NCBI RefSeq assembly: GCF_010093535.1
Contig: NW_022985219.1
Location: 1-64,000, forward strand
Reading direction: 5' to 3'
DNA: 64,000 bases
Origin: Lindgomyces ingoldianus
Lineage: Eukaryota; Ascomycota; Dothideomycetes; Pleosporales; Lindgomycetaceae
This document shows, piece after piece, positions 1 through 11,100 of this stretch (position 1 is its first letter; every line of letters begins with the position of its first letter). The notes under the pieces are model-generated. The model searched no databases. It saw nothing but the letters and a program-made list of their open reading frames with translations, and was not told the DNA's origin. Made by a program: the position numbers and the translations under genes.

Positions 1-359
1 GTCATTTTCAAATGAACTCGCATGGAATCGACTGAAATGGGCAGGAGCAAGTCTTCGGGGCATCATGTGACACTCTCTTGTGCCACTTGGGCCTATTGTT
101 ATCTGTTCTATCCTCCGAGTCGTAGGACTACTATGAGGGGGGATAATGTAAGGCCGGATGTCCCAGAACGGGCCAGTATGGCCTCACCTGACCTGTTTGG
201 AGGTCGTATGACCTGTGCTTCGTATATAAGCATGAATCCTGACAAGCGAAGCTTGGCAGCGATTCGTCTCTCTTACAATACACTCCTATCTTTCTCCGAA
301 AGCTTGCTCTCAGTGCTATCCGTGCTACTTACCATCCCATCTTTACACTAACCTGTGTG
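1..359. other. Non-genic segment, possible LTR-like remnant
   Basis: An open frame of 109 codons at 22-351 has no recognisable domain and I do not call it a gene. The segment has a TATA-like string (GTATATAAG near 224) followed about 45 bases later by CTTACAATACACTC at 272-285. The same 14-mer recurs at 3934-3947, again shortly downstream of a TATA-like string. This arrangement resembles an LTR promoter, but no ends can be defined here, partly because the window starts inside it. Confidence 0.25.
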
Positions 360-1045
360 GCCAGCTAACCTGTTAGGTACGTTAGTCTTATATAATAATA
401 TAGCTACATTAATAAAAGTGTGTATAAAAATACTTTTACTTATACTTATTAATAACACCTTTTTTAGCTTTTAACTAATAAGTTGTTATATAAGCTTATC
501 TACTTACTAGCTTTATTTAATACTTTATACTTTTTTATATAATTTAAGCTTAAATTAAAGTTATATAAGTATATATTTTTTAATTTAAAAGCCTTTATTA
601 TATAGTACATAAAGCATATCTAAATTTTTAAGCCTAACTTTAAAAAATAGCACTTAGATTTAATTCTTAACTTTATTTTTAACTTTAGTAAAAAAGTATT
701 ACTTTATATTTTATATTTAAAACTGCTGCTTAATTATATAAGAAGTAACATAAACTTAAAACTTTTTAAAAAAGTAAGTAGCTATTTACACATATATAAC
801 ACCTTTATAAAAAAGCCTAAGTAGATAGAGTTAGTACAGTTTAAGGTTAATCTTAGAACGTCCTTTTATATTGCCACTATACTAGTAAGCACTTGTATAA
901 TGTAACTATTTAGAAGATGCTTACTAGGCATTATAAAATTCACATATATAAACATGTATAAAATAATTATAAAGTTATAAGTAGCTAAAGGCTATAATTA
1001 TGTGCAGGGTAAAGAATTTTTAAATTAGCAATTAGTTTTTTCCCT
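360..1045. repeat. AT-rich, RIP-like island
   Basis: This block is almost entirely A and T, with very many TA steps and few CA steps. It has no open frame of useful length. This is the appearance of a repeat heavily hit by C-to-T mutation (RIP) in Pezizomycotina. It ends abruptly at the stop codon of the DUF3435 remnant, so that remnant and the AT-rich block may belong to the same old element. The original element type cannot be read. Confidence 0.75.
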
Positions 1046-1048
1046 TTA

Positions 1049-1747
1049 CTAGCTAACAGTCCGCTGTAGCGGATCGTCGAACGCCTGGCCAGCTCGCAAC
1101 CATTTCAGTCTGTCCGTCTTTAGCGATTCAAGCTTGAGCTTAAGCTTGCCAACTTCTCGAGGACACGTTTCTCGATCTATCTGGCTCTCTATCTCTTGAT
1201 ATTCCTTGCTGTCTTGAAGATCATAAAGCTCACGCGCAGGTAGGGATTGCAGTAGATTTGGGACATAGGGAATGTTCAACTCCTGGCTGACCTCCAGAAC
1301 GTCCTTTCTTTGCTCTCGACCCAGGAAATTTGCCGCGCCATCAATCGTTTCTCGGGGTTGGTAGTGCCTGCGTAAAATGCCGGCTTTCACATGGCCTCCA
1401 AGTCGCATGCGAGATGCCTCGGAGTGTTTTTCGTCTATTCGACATGTTGGCCAGTAGGAAGAAGCTAGTACATAATTGATGTCCTTACCAGCATTAGTGA
1501 GTCCTTTACGCCTAAAGTCGTGAAAGTTTGGAGCATTAGGAAGACCAGCACGATAGCACCAATCCTTATGCCTTCGGTGCAAAGATGACGCGGTCTCAAT
1601 GCTTTCCGAATTTTTCGTTGAGCATTCGAAGAACGGCTTATCGAGAAATTCGTGCCTCCAATAGATCCGAGCAAATCGCTGCTCCTTTGTTACCTTGATG
1701 TCCAGAAGTTTTTGTAGCAGCTGGCGCCTGCTCGAGGACTGGTAATC
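1049..1747 (-). pseudogene. DUF3435 tyrosine recombinase, 3' fragment (Starship-captain family)
   Basis: The frame is open from an in-frame TGA at 1748-1750 down to the stop at 1049 and has no credible ATG, so it is a 5'-truncated gene or a last exon; a CAG acceptor lies at 1739-1741. The peptide shows the C-terminal catalytic layout of tyrosine recombinases: H-x-x-R (read as HDFRR), then a G-H pair (GHVKAG), then a tyrosine in RRHYQP. The upstream string WRHEFLDKPFF and the downstream FLGREQR are typical of fungal DUF3435/'FluG-domain' proteins. DUF3435 members include the captains that mobilise Starship giant transposons, but many copies are degenerate. The N-terminal half and the first catalytic arginine are not found upstream, so I treat it as a dead remnant. 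It abuts an AT-rich RIP-like block. Confidence 0.7.
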
Positions 1748-1750
1748 TCA

Positions 1751-2202
1751 AAATGGTGTTCTTGCAAGTAGTATTACAAGACAAAACGTGAAACAATTTT
1801 CATAGAGCGGCCCTGTCATGTCTTCGTAAAATGTCGTTTGGCCTCTACGCGAGGAGCCAGTCCATGGATGCACTAAGAAGTTAATCTGATTGACATACCT
1901 GTCTTAAGGATTATCTTCCTTCCCTTTCTCATCTTTAGTGAACCGAATGCAAAGCTGTGTTTTTCTAGTCCTCTCATTGAACATCGCGAACATATCCACA
2001 TCCTATTGTCGCACGTGTCTCACGCGATATCATACCCATGTACTGCACTATTCACTCATTAGGCATAGCTCCTATCTCGTACAGTATATAGTCTTATCTC
2101 AGCAAGCTTAGACGGGATGGGGAGAGAGCCTCGACAGGGGCAAGCCCCTGCTGGTAGCCTTAGTGGCGCAAGCCCCATCTCTCTAGCTAATAAGGGTGTA
2201 AG
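1751..2202. other. Non-genic stretch beside repeat island
   Basis: No gene is supported here. It may hold the decayed 5' part of the DUF3435 gene. The right end (about 2110-2200) has G+C-rich hairpin-like pieces, for example AGGGG-CAAG-CCCCT near 2136-2150, just outside the left inverted repeat of the next element. Confidence 0.4.
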
Positions 2203-2520
2203 AAAGGCTTTCTCTCCCTAGCTGTCTAAGAGACTTTTGTGATTTTTTAGGTGATATTGTAGTTCTAAACCTCCTCTACTATGCACTAGCTTAACTAAGA
2301 ATTACTGTAGCTCTACTACTTTTTGTCTAAACTAGGTTAGATTTTAATAGGTAATAGAGACAGTCTCTAGCTATATTCTAACATTTTTGTAACCTAATTT
2401 TAACAAGATTTAGTAGAGTATTGCGCTATTAAGTCCTGCGTAGGACATTTTAATAACCTTATAACTACACCTTATTGTAACTTCCTAACTACATAATATA
2501 TTATCTTTAGAATTTAAGAC

Positions 2521-3510
2521 CTGTCTAAGACAGGCTCTATTAGAGAGCCTGCAAAATTTTAGGAGATCTAGGCCGCTAGTTGTTAAGCTGGATAGTAGGC
2601 TAGGGACATTGCGATTGCTCTCATGTCTGCAGCTTAACTAGCTGTTGTCTGAGGACTCTGAGGACTCTGAGGATCTAGGAGCTGTCTGTTACGGTCTATG
2701 GTTGGACCGACGTAACTCCACCACTGGTACTCCACAATCTAGCTAGGTTGGGGCAGGGCTCGCTTATGGACCAATCGGAAGGTGCAGAAGCAGCGCAGCC
2801 GCCTGCGGTTATGGGAGAATACATCGTCCAGTAAGACAGAAGGCCGCGAGTCCCGACGAGTTGAGCGAGTCAAGCGAGTTGGCTGTGCTGCCAACTCGAG
2901 GAACTTGTCCAACTCGTTCTTGGCACCTTTAGACATGTATATAGTTTCAACCTTGAACAACTCTTAGGAGGCGTGTTCAACGTTTAGTTTATCTCTTTAC
3001 ATAGACTGAGTAGCATTCTAGCTTTACGAAGAGCTTTAATACTATTTGTATATCTTGCAACATATATACCTCCAACCCTGTCCAACTGGACCGTTTGACC
3101 CGGCCTCCATATTGCCGCCATCAGGGCAAACCACGATCCGGCCACTCTTCCCGTCTCCAATAAGCCCATTAGCCCTTACGTAGGACTGTACACCCTACCA
3201 CCGGCCCCTTACCTCCGTCCTTTCAAAGGAATAACACCGGCCCGAGTGCTTCCCCGAAGCAAGGATTGTAACACTGTCTCAGACTAGCTCTGTCAGGGAG
3301 CCTGCAAAATTCTAGGAGATTTGGTCTGCTAGTTGCTAAGCTGTAGTCCAGTGGATGGTAGTCTAGGGACGTCGCGATCGCCCTCATGTCTGCAGCTTAA
3401 CCAGCTGTTGTCTGAGGACTCTGAGGATCTAGGAGCTGTCTTAGACTAGCTCTGTTAGGGATCCTGCAAAATCCTAGGGAATTTAGTCTACTAGTTGTTA
3501 AGTTCTAGTT
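2521..3510. repeat. ~161-bp tandem repeat, 2+ units, split by the solo LTR
   Basis: Unit 1 is 2521-2681, unit 2 is 3274-3435 and a partial third starts at 3436. Each begins CTGTCT(A/C/T)AGAC, contains GAGCCTGCAAAATT (GATCCTGCAAAATC in unit 3), and the complete ones end GAGGATCTAGGAG. Units 1 and 2 are adjacent once the LTR at 2687-3273 and one copy of CTGTC are removed. Unit 1 also has an extra short internal repeat of GAGGACTCT. Differences between units are mostly transitions. Confidence 0.75.
2687..3273. mobile_element. Solo LTR, 587 bp, with 5-bp target-site duplication
   Basis: The segment starts TGTTAC and ends GTAACA, a perfect 6-bp terminal inverted repeat with the canonical TG...CA ends of retrotransposon LTRs. 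It is flanked by CTGTC at 2682-2686 and CTGTC at 3274-3278, a perfect 5-bp target duplication. It interrupts the boundary between two 161-bp tandem units. No gag/pol sequence is present, so it is a solo LTR left by recombination. The 5-bp duplication fits Copia or Gypsy elements; I cannot choose between them. Confidence 0.8.
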
Positions 3511-3786
3511 AGGAGGGCAATACTATAAATCTAAAATTAGGGTATAGATAGGTTAAAGTTCTGCGCGCGTTTAGATTTTTCTCTACTAATAATAATTAGA
3601 ATTTAGTAAAAAATATACTATTTTATAGCTACAGCTTGTCTCTACATTCTATTAAATTCTAAGCCTATTTAGACATATAGTAGTAGAGATATTGTAAATC
3701 TAATTTTATTGTGATGCTCTTAAAATAGGCCTATTTATAGAAAAAATTACAAAAGTCCCTCAGACGGCTGAGGAGAGAAACGCTAC

Positions 3787-4494
3787 CGACAGGGGTCAGA
3801 AACCGCTAACCCCCAGGCCATACTCTATTTGGAGTAGCAATATGCATGGTTTGTGCGTCCTCGGTTCTCTCCTCACGTCTGAGCTAGCTGAGATAAATAT
3901 AGTCAGCTCAGAGCTCTATCGAGCTCCTCAGACCTTACAATACACTCATTCCACTTTGTTTGGATCTTGCTCCCTTGTCGAGTCGTTTGCCATATGCCCC
4001 CTCCTGAGCCCATGCAAGACCTATATACCTTCATTAGAAGAATGCTATCAGATCGAATTATCCTCTTACCTTGAAATGTGAGCCTCTTTTTTCTCTCTCG
4101 GAATCCTCTCGTGCAGACGATTTGGCTAGATCACCAATTCTATGGGAGCCAAAGAAGGAGATCAAAGACAGTGTCCAATGAATTATCATCGCCTTAAGCT
4201 TGTTATATTGGGTATTGTTTTGTTAGAAAGTGTATACTGCTAGGATTCCATAATGAAAATTACTAGCAAACTTGGATTCCCTTACAGAGTCTCTTAAATT
4301 TGCGACAACGCGTAGAAATTGCTTGTTGTACTTGAGATCTGTCAGCAGTCTGCTTTGGAAGATATGGATGTGGATCTCACTTGGGTCATATGCTCTCTAT
4401 GCTCCACAGAGATTGGGTGATTCATCCTTTTGCACCAACCGCAGAAATTGTTCCAACTGTTTCTAATAGTTTAGTAGCCAGCTTGTTGTAGTTG
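3787..4494. other. Non-genic stretch
   Basis: Short open frames exist (3842-4081 and 4272-4466) but show no domain, signal peptide or splice pattern that supports a gene. A TATA-like string near 3895 sits about 40 bases before CTTACAATACACTC (3934-3947), the same arrangement as at 224-285. Confidence 0.35.
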
Positions 4495-4874
4495 TCACTT
4501 TTCCTCTTCGCTGAGTTGTTTGAAGTAGTAGTCATCACCCTTCCTGCCAACAGTTGCGGTTCCAACCCCAAGCATAAATCCTTCAAGGCTCGATAGAGAG
4601 TTCACCGATGCCCCGGGATGCGTTGCTACATAACTACTCAAGTCAGCTGGACTTGGCACCGAGTTGGGAAAAATGCCACAACATACAGCATCCAACGACG
4701 TCCCATCCTGGTTTGGTTACCTTTCACGCCTTTGGACGGCTTGTACTGTCCTTGTTTCTCCTTAACTTTGGATCCATCAACATTTGATATTCCCGCGATA
4801 CTACGCTCGAGAAAATCTCGCTCGCGCTCGGATATTTCCATGCCATGATATAGAATGGTCCCCGAAGGAGCCAT
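4495..4874 (-). pseudogene. Hypothetical ORF with an apparent frameshift
   Basis: Two minus-strand frames overlap in a coding-like way. The first runs from an ATG at 4874 and reads MAPSGTILYHGMEISERERD and on to about 4705; the second continues to the stop at 4495 ending QLSEEEK. The switch falls near 4700-4710, where the sequence GGTAACCAAACCAG would need an intron of about 14 nt, which is not possible. A one-base indel therefore separates the halves, unless the base call is wrong. The joined product would be about 125 residues with no domain I recognise. It could also be chance open frame; no neighbour clarifies its role. Confidence 0.3.
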
Positions 4875-7633
4875 CTTGAATGGACTGAAGGAGAGAGCCG
4901 GGAAGTTCTGGTCGGAGACGAAAAGTGGCGATTCTGTAAGAGTGAACAGTGTCTGTTAAAGAATGGAAATAAGCGTAGATGCACAACTCTATGCACAATG
5001 GAAGAGGAAGCAGAGACACTCAAAGGCGAGGGCGGCATTTATACACCTTGAAGAAAAACCACATGGACGCGTTGAAAGATGCAAATATATGTCCCATCGA
5101 ACAAGACGAGGCATTGCTGATGCAGCATGGCGTGTGCCTCTCACAGGGAGTCTTGACGGTCCCGAAACTGGGACCCCAAAGCGTTCGTGTAAACTTGACA
5201 ACTTATATTCATGGCCGATGCTTGTTCCAGGGATGGCCCATAATCGGGACTCTGAACGTGACTGAGCGAACCTTGAGCGAGCTGAGGCGCGCATGATTCA
5301 AGGTTGATTGAGACTGAGCACGACTGAGCAGGCCGTGAGCAGAGGCGGTGCAATCGTGAGCAGTGTTGAGCCGAGATTGAGCCGAGTGAAATTTTGCTGA
5401 TGTAATGTGCCAAGTCCGACTAACCCAGTTGAATGTATGGAGAGTGTAGATTGACCCGACCATAGCGGCGTAGTATGTGGCGGAATGCTTGCCTTGGATG
5501 TAGGGTGGGAATACATAGCGGTGATAGTGCAAAAAAAAACGGTGGAGAATGAATTTCAGATGCGGCGACATTTTGGCTTGAGGGCGGGTAGCGGTTTGGT
5601 GGGTTGTGATGGGGGATGGAGAGTATGCAGGTAGGCGGGAAGTGAGTTCACGGCAGCCACGAGAGGGCCGATGGCGAGGTTGTGGTGGTATTTGGATGCA
5701 TTTGGTCACCGCTCATGAGTTTAGAGAAATAAATCACCCGCTTTCAGGGTGGAACCTGGCCGGAGACTCACGAGAATTGTTCATGTGGGTTTCTAAAGGA
5801 TGGCGTGTGCGTGTGAAGGGTGTGCTATTCTAAAGATGAAGACGGCATGACTATCAGCTTGGAGGTCATAAATGGCTTCGTAACCAGTAAGGTTTACTAG
5901 GTATTGAAATTCCTATTAAATGAGCCCTAGTCTGAGAACGGGATTTTGCTAGAGGCCCCGAAACTTTATTCAGCAGATAAAACTGGGAGCAGAGCCAATA
6001 TGTAGAGTCTAGGGATAATGCAGATTCCTTCTGAAATTTCAAGAACCATCCCAACAAGAAGGTAAGAGTCACATGGATAAATGGCAGTCGAGTGATTTAC
6101 ACGCTTGACAGATTTCCAGCGTCGCGAACAGCTTTGGTAAAGGTACTTCACACTAAAACACTAAGGCCGAACTTTGAATTTTCAATGACTTGTTTTCTTC
6201 TTCAAGCCTCTAAGCAAATGCCAGAGAGCATAATGAAAAAAAAAATTGACGCGAGGCCCACCTCATGCCCAGTGTGGTCTTTCACACACTCCTCGCAAGT
6301 TCCTTAAGCCCTATAAATGGCCCATGCAGTTAGACGTTCGACAAAGAAGGGGAGGGAAGTACTTAGCGCTGAGTGATGTTCAAAGAAGAGGAAAATCCCA
6401 TTCGCGACAGCCGGCGGTGGTGCTGGGGCCAGCGTCACTGTTCCCACTAACTTTGAGCAAGCCCAGTGAGTTGCGGACAGGGTCAAAAATAAGGGATTCT
6501 GATTATGATAGCCTATCGACTACCTGGTGGGCATCACTCCAACCTAGAACTTATTTCACTTAAGCTCTGAGCCAAAAGGCAGCTAGGAAACTTTAGCAAG
6601 GCATCAAGTGCAGAGGGGAGAGGAAGGAACTCACAGAAAGCTGAGGAAGAAGAGATGGGGTTGGCGGGGAAGGGGAGCTTTTTATGGAGGGCGTGAAGCG
6701 CTCGAGCCATCTATCACGTGCGCTACAGCTAGCCCTATCCTAGAGTTAGCGTGCTTCTCGGGTGTATCTTTGTTGTTTTAGAGGATTCTGATGCCTGGTG
6801 GGAGAGTAAAAATAGAGAGCAGTGGCTGGAGGCGCCGAAAGGAACTCGAGTAGCAATTTAGGCTTACTGAGCCCTACAAAACATCTCAGCGGCTATCAAG
6901 CACTATATTGTCTTCCACTAGCGCAGGCAAATCCGCAAAAGGGTTAGACGTTAGCTATAACATAGCACTCTCCCATCCACTGAGTACTCTTCCAGCCTCA
7001 CTCAAACCCAACGCCCACCCCGCCCATATATCAATTATCTCTATGCTTCATCCAACGGGTTATAAAGTAGCTTATTTTGCGACTAAGCTCCCTGTAAAAA
7101 TGACATAACGTCATGGTTGTTCCGTCTAGTGCAGCGCGAACTATATGGACTCGCCACCTCTGGCTAACGACAAGCAGTACAACGTTTATCCTATCCCCGC
7201 ACGAAAGTGTTCGTCTACAGAGCGGCTGATTTCCTCCTAGAATGTTATGTAACGTTAGGTTAGTAATTGGGAACCTGACATAAGGGAAGTCATGCCCACA
7301 GCAAGAAGGGGATGTGGAATTACAATGCTGGAAATAAGAGATGTTTTATAGTTTACTTATGCTTGGCATATGGGAACGGACTAATAATACATTGTTTAAG
7401 CTAACGGTAATCTCATGTATTCGATCACGGAACGAGTTGGAGATACGAAGCTGCACAATGGCCTTAGTGAGCACCCGAAATGAAGTTATTTGATGGTGAA
7501 AATGTACTTTCACGATTCTACATCGGAGCGGGAAATATATCGTTTTCTTAAATACCTCTTGCCTTTTCGTCGCAATACTATAAATAGCATCTTGAACTAC
7601 ATACTTACCTTGAGAATACTTTAAATGATCGCC
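4875..7633. other. Long gene-poor stretch
   Basis: Several overlapping open frames occur on both strands around 4960-5710 (the longest is minus 5209-5709, 166 codons), rich in Ser, His and Arg and without domains. I take them as chance frames in GC-balanced sequence. Nothing is supported between 5710 and 7620 except the likely promoter of the gene starting at 7634. Confidence 0.4.
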
Positions 7634-8479
7634 ATGTCTGAACGTTACATTGATCAAGTTCCGACGTCGCCCACATGCTCAATCTCTTCATTCGAGTTCA
7701 TACCATCTCCGCACAATAAGATCGCTTCACTACATGGACCACCAAAATGGCACTATGATTATAAACCACCAAAGGAAGCGAAGAAGGCTGATGGGGATGC
7801 ATTCCAATCCTCTCACGCAGACACACATTCTCAGGGTGTTGAATTCCCAACCCTGACTCCACAAGAGTCTCAGGATATCTATTCTCCGAATGTGGAATGC
7901 TTGAATACCGTGGGCTGCATTACAGATTATGGCCACAATATCAACCCGTTAAGGTACCCGCCTTTTAGTGATGGAGGACGGTTCAATAATCCTTCTCAGA
8001 GTCTCGCTGCAACAGGACACTACGTCAGCCCCGCGGTTCCTTTTCCATATATGAGCACAGGGGCTAGTTATCCACAATCTTTCCCACCACCACCAGGTTT
8101 CAAGACATTCAAAACCTGTCTTCCTCAATCTCTGATCGCATCGGCACCCGCTCTCACTCTAGATAGGCCATTCAACCCCTCCACAGCGACTGCGGAGCAG
8201 ATTGCAGCTAAATTGATGACTCCACCATCGCATTTTATATCTCCACAGAGGACTGTCCAAATCAGCCTGCCATGGGTAGTGGAAGTTGTGGGTTCGAAAC
8301 ACCTAGAATTCAGCCAGAAAATCCATCGTATCATCTTGAAGAAGGATTCTGAGCTGCGGACTCGTGGAGCTGAATTTGGGTTGTTGCCAGAGTATGTTCT
8401 CTGGTTGTGTGGGGATGAAGGTCATCGGACTAACGTTTTGCGAGTTCCGTTAACGAAGTTTAAGAGTGGCACGAAGTAA
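7634..8479 (+). CDS. Unnamed family protein, member A (281 aa)
   Basis: Single-exon frame. I chose ATG 7634 (context GCCATGTCT) over 7625. The first ~185 residues are low-complexity, rich in Pro, Ser and Tyr, with no signal peptide. The last ~95 residues are a compact domain with LMTPPSH, a W-V-V-E-V-V-G segment, LKKDSELRTRGAEFGLL and LWLCGDE. The same ordered motifs occur in three other proteins of this window (11.1, 40.5, 41.4 kb), which is the main evidence that this is a real gene. The terminal codons run ACG-AAG-TAA-GGG, so a GTAAGG donor overlaps the stop; the last exon could differ. Function is unknown. The lack of a secretion signal suggests an intracellular protein. Confidence 0.65.
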   Translation: MSERYIDQVPTSPTCSISSFEFIPSPHNKIASLHGPPKWHYDYKPPKEAKKADGDAFQSSHADTHSQGVEFPTLTPQESQDIYSPNVECLNTVGCITDYGHNINPLRYPPFSDGGRFNNPSQSLAATGHYVSPAVPFPYMSTGASYPQSFPPPPGFKTFKTCLPQSLIASAPALTLDRPFNPSTATAEQIAAKLMTPPSHFISPQRTVQISLPWVVEVVGSKHLEFSQKIHRIILKKDSELRTRGAEFGLLPEYVLWLCGDEGHRTNVLRVPLTKFKSGTK

Positions 8480-11100
8480 GGGTTCGGAGGTATGAAAGCC
8501 GCCTTGTTGGAATTGGTGTTGGGAGTTTATTCTAATACTTGGGCTTAAAGGTAGCTTGCAATATAATGAAATGCATCCTAACTTTAATGCAGCTATGGAT
8601 GAAATGTGGTCGAATGACTTGAAGATGTAGGTCTCAGTACTTTGCATGAAACTTGAATAATTAAAGTTGCAACATGTTCATGAAGGCCACAGAATAGCAC
8701 GGGTAGTTGAGGAGGTGCTGTCGTAAGACACAGCATATTGCGGGAACGAAACCCCCTTGTGGCGGTATGGTGGGTTGTTAGTGCAAGCTGCACGTGATCG
8801 GCGTAAAGCGAGAGGTTAAAAGCATCGACGAGGGTGATTTAATTTCATATTCCAACGCCACGCAGAATACAAATTTAGAAGTGCCGTACGTTGAGATCAC
8901 AATCTTGAAGGATTCAAACTCCTGTCTTGTCAAACGTCCCCCCCCTGATCTGTTTGTATCCAGTAATCTATGCCACGGCATAGGCCACCAGCATTCTTTA
9001 CCTGAAACTGCTCGAAGAAGCCAGAATAAAGCATTTGATGGTCGAGTAAACGGACCAGATGCGAACGTGCAGGTTTCCACAACTCTTGATCTAAATCGAA
9101 GTATTCTTATACTCTCCACACAACCGATTGCTGTGACCGACCACACCCCGCCCACCTAAGTTTGTACAAAGTTGGAACGTCTATAGAGAAGGATATTGAG
9201 TGCACGTGTTCGATCAGTGGCCTACGGAAGAGGTAATAAGGATCTAGACTTCGAAAAATAGATAGCAAGGAGCAGACCGACCTTCGATCGGTTTAGGAGC
9301 GAAATTGGCAAACAGATTTCCGAACACCTTTCTCGCCCACTGGCTAGACAGAAGAGACATGTTTCCGCATGTAGTTTCTTTGCCTTGGAAAGTCCCGACC
9401 TTAGTGCACTTCCAGCAGGACTAGCAAACGGTGAGGCTTGGTTCCTGCAAGAGAAAGCTCCGATACGCAGTCATTTACGCCCCTAGCAGCTCCGCCCCAC
9501 TTAGAGCTCGGACAGCGCTACGAGAATTTGGTGCCCATGATCCCCTCCTAGAAATACAACAGGCCATTCTTCCTCATAAGAAGACGTTGGTCCCAGTACG
9601 AGTTTGAAAAATATAACAAGATATAATACCTCAACATAGCACTGAACTTCAGCAACTGGTAATCTTTGTGAGAAGGAGCAACACTCTCAAGCTACATCGT
9701 CAAGCTGTGATTGTGCATATGGCAAGATTGCTCACCACAACCCTCTGCCACCCTTAGATGCTTCACTGGTGTTGGTTTCCAAGAGGCTCCACCTTTTCGT
9801 CGTCGGGGTACGGTATGTTGGTAATTTGCAGGCACCCCGACTAATCCCTAACCCGCGCCAAACGTCTCTCAATCCTACCGCCACCCGGTCCATTTCTGCG
9901 GGGTCTGGAGTACCTCCACAGTAACCAAAAAATGCTGTCCCAATTCCAAGACTAAATGAAACCGTTCTGCAGCATTTGCCAACGCTATCTACACCCATAG
10001 ATATCCGCTGTACTTTTCAGAACTGGATTGCCACTTGCAAGATCCGAACGACGAACCTTGGCAAAAGGATGACGCTGCCCCCCTTGACATCTAGTGCGCT
10101 GTCGAGATAATTAGGTTAGAAAGATGTGGAGCATTCACTGGTCAATGGACGCGGTGTTCTTTGGAAAGGCTTCGAAATCTGAACTCATAGCCTGGCGCTT
10201 GGTTTACTGAAGATGCCCTACAATTGGATGCGCAGTTTGGGTGGGGATACAGGACTACTGGTACTTCTGCGGAAGGATACGCCCAAGAAGCCGAAGTCCT
10301 GAAAAAAAGCGAAGGCAAATAAGCAGGCGAAGAGGCAAGAGAAGCACAGCGGGAACAAGACGGCAAGGCTGATGTGGAAGATGGTAGTGATAGCAAGGAG
10401 TGGGCCAAAGGAAACACAGAGGAGCGGCTACGGATCCTGACAATCAAAAGGGTTCTATCCGTGAACTTGCGATATTTTCCATCAAACAATCTACGAACGG
10501 AAGAGTGACTAGCTACAAAGGAATGAGGGTGTTTCACTGTGTATAGGATGCCTTTTGTTGGCTCTGCATTTAAATGATTAGTTTATGTAAAATTTTAGTT
10601 TTGGCTCTCTGAACTGTAGCTTTCACTTCCTTAATTTCATTGCCATTGAAGGGTAGTGAATTGTTTCGCACGTGATTATTAATTGTTGAAAACAACACCT
10701 TTCGTAGATCTTTCAATCAGAAAGATCATTGTAGCAATTTAGTTTGTTATTAATTATGTGCAACTGCTGGATTAATTAAGAAAGCACGAACTATATTGCA
10801 GTGATTGCGTCGCTCCCGACCGACATTCCGGGCCTGAATATCAAACTATATTCTTCGCGTATTTAAGCCCATCACAAGGCAGAGTGATTCCCATTCTCGG
10901 GTAACGACGGCGCAGGGGTGAATCCCTCCATGGCGCGAGACGGCTGCCACAAGTGAACGCACGTGAGTAGCTCTCTGTGCCCCCGTCGGCAACCCTCTCT
11001 ATCTCCCATTCCCTTATTCAAAACTTCACAAGCTTTTATACGACCTCTCCCTACTAATTTCACCCTACTCAGATCTTATCCACCGACAGTATAATTCAAG
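8480..11100. other. Gene-poor stretch with possible gene debris
   Basis: No intact gene is supported. Plus-strand codons from about 10258 to 10503 read as a Glu/Lys/Gln-rich helix-like peptide (for example KKSEGK, then EEAREAQREQ) interrupted by a TAA that could derive from CAA, so a decayed gene end is possible. Other frames (8794-9159 plus, 9732-9998 minus, 10142-10537 minus) show nothing recognisable. The right end contains the promoter of member B. Confidence 0.35.

Larger units (their letters stand above)
2203..3786. mobile_element. Relic DNA element bounded by imperfect ~45-bp inverted repeats
   Basis: The left end (2203-2249) read on the minus strand matches the right end (3741-3786) read on the plus strand. 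Both contain AAAAAAT(C/T)ACAAAAGTC followed by a degraded copy of CTTAGACAGCTAGGGAGAGAAA. Nearly all differences are transitions, as RIP would cause. The interior is AT-rich and non-coding, with a tandem repeat and a nested solo LTR. Removing the 587-bp LTR and one target copy leaves about 1 kb, which suits a non-autonomous TIR element. No transposase frame is visible, so superfamily and exact outer ends are unknown. Confidence 0.55.

Noticed and set aside
4695..4715. Intron explaining the frame switch in the 4495-4874 ORF
   Set aside because: The available GT...AG pair spans 14 nt; not spliceable.
4963..5296. Overlapping plus-strand frames of 100-105 codons
   Set aside because: Three frames open at once on both strands; no protein-like pattern in any.
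5209..5709. 166-codon minus-strand frame
   Set aside because: His/Ser/Thr-rich composition, no domain, overlapped by other open frames on both strands; likely chance.
10142..10537. 131-codon minus-strand frame
   Set aside because: It is the reverse of a Glu/Lys/Gln-rich plus-strand stretch, which explains its Ser/Leu/Pro bias.
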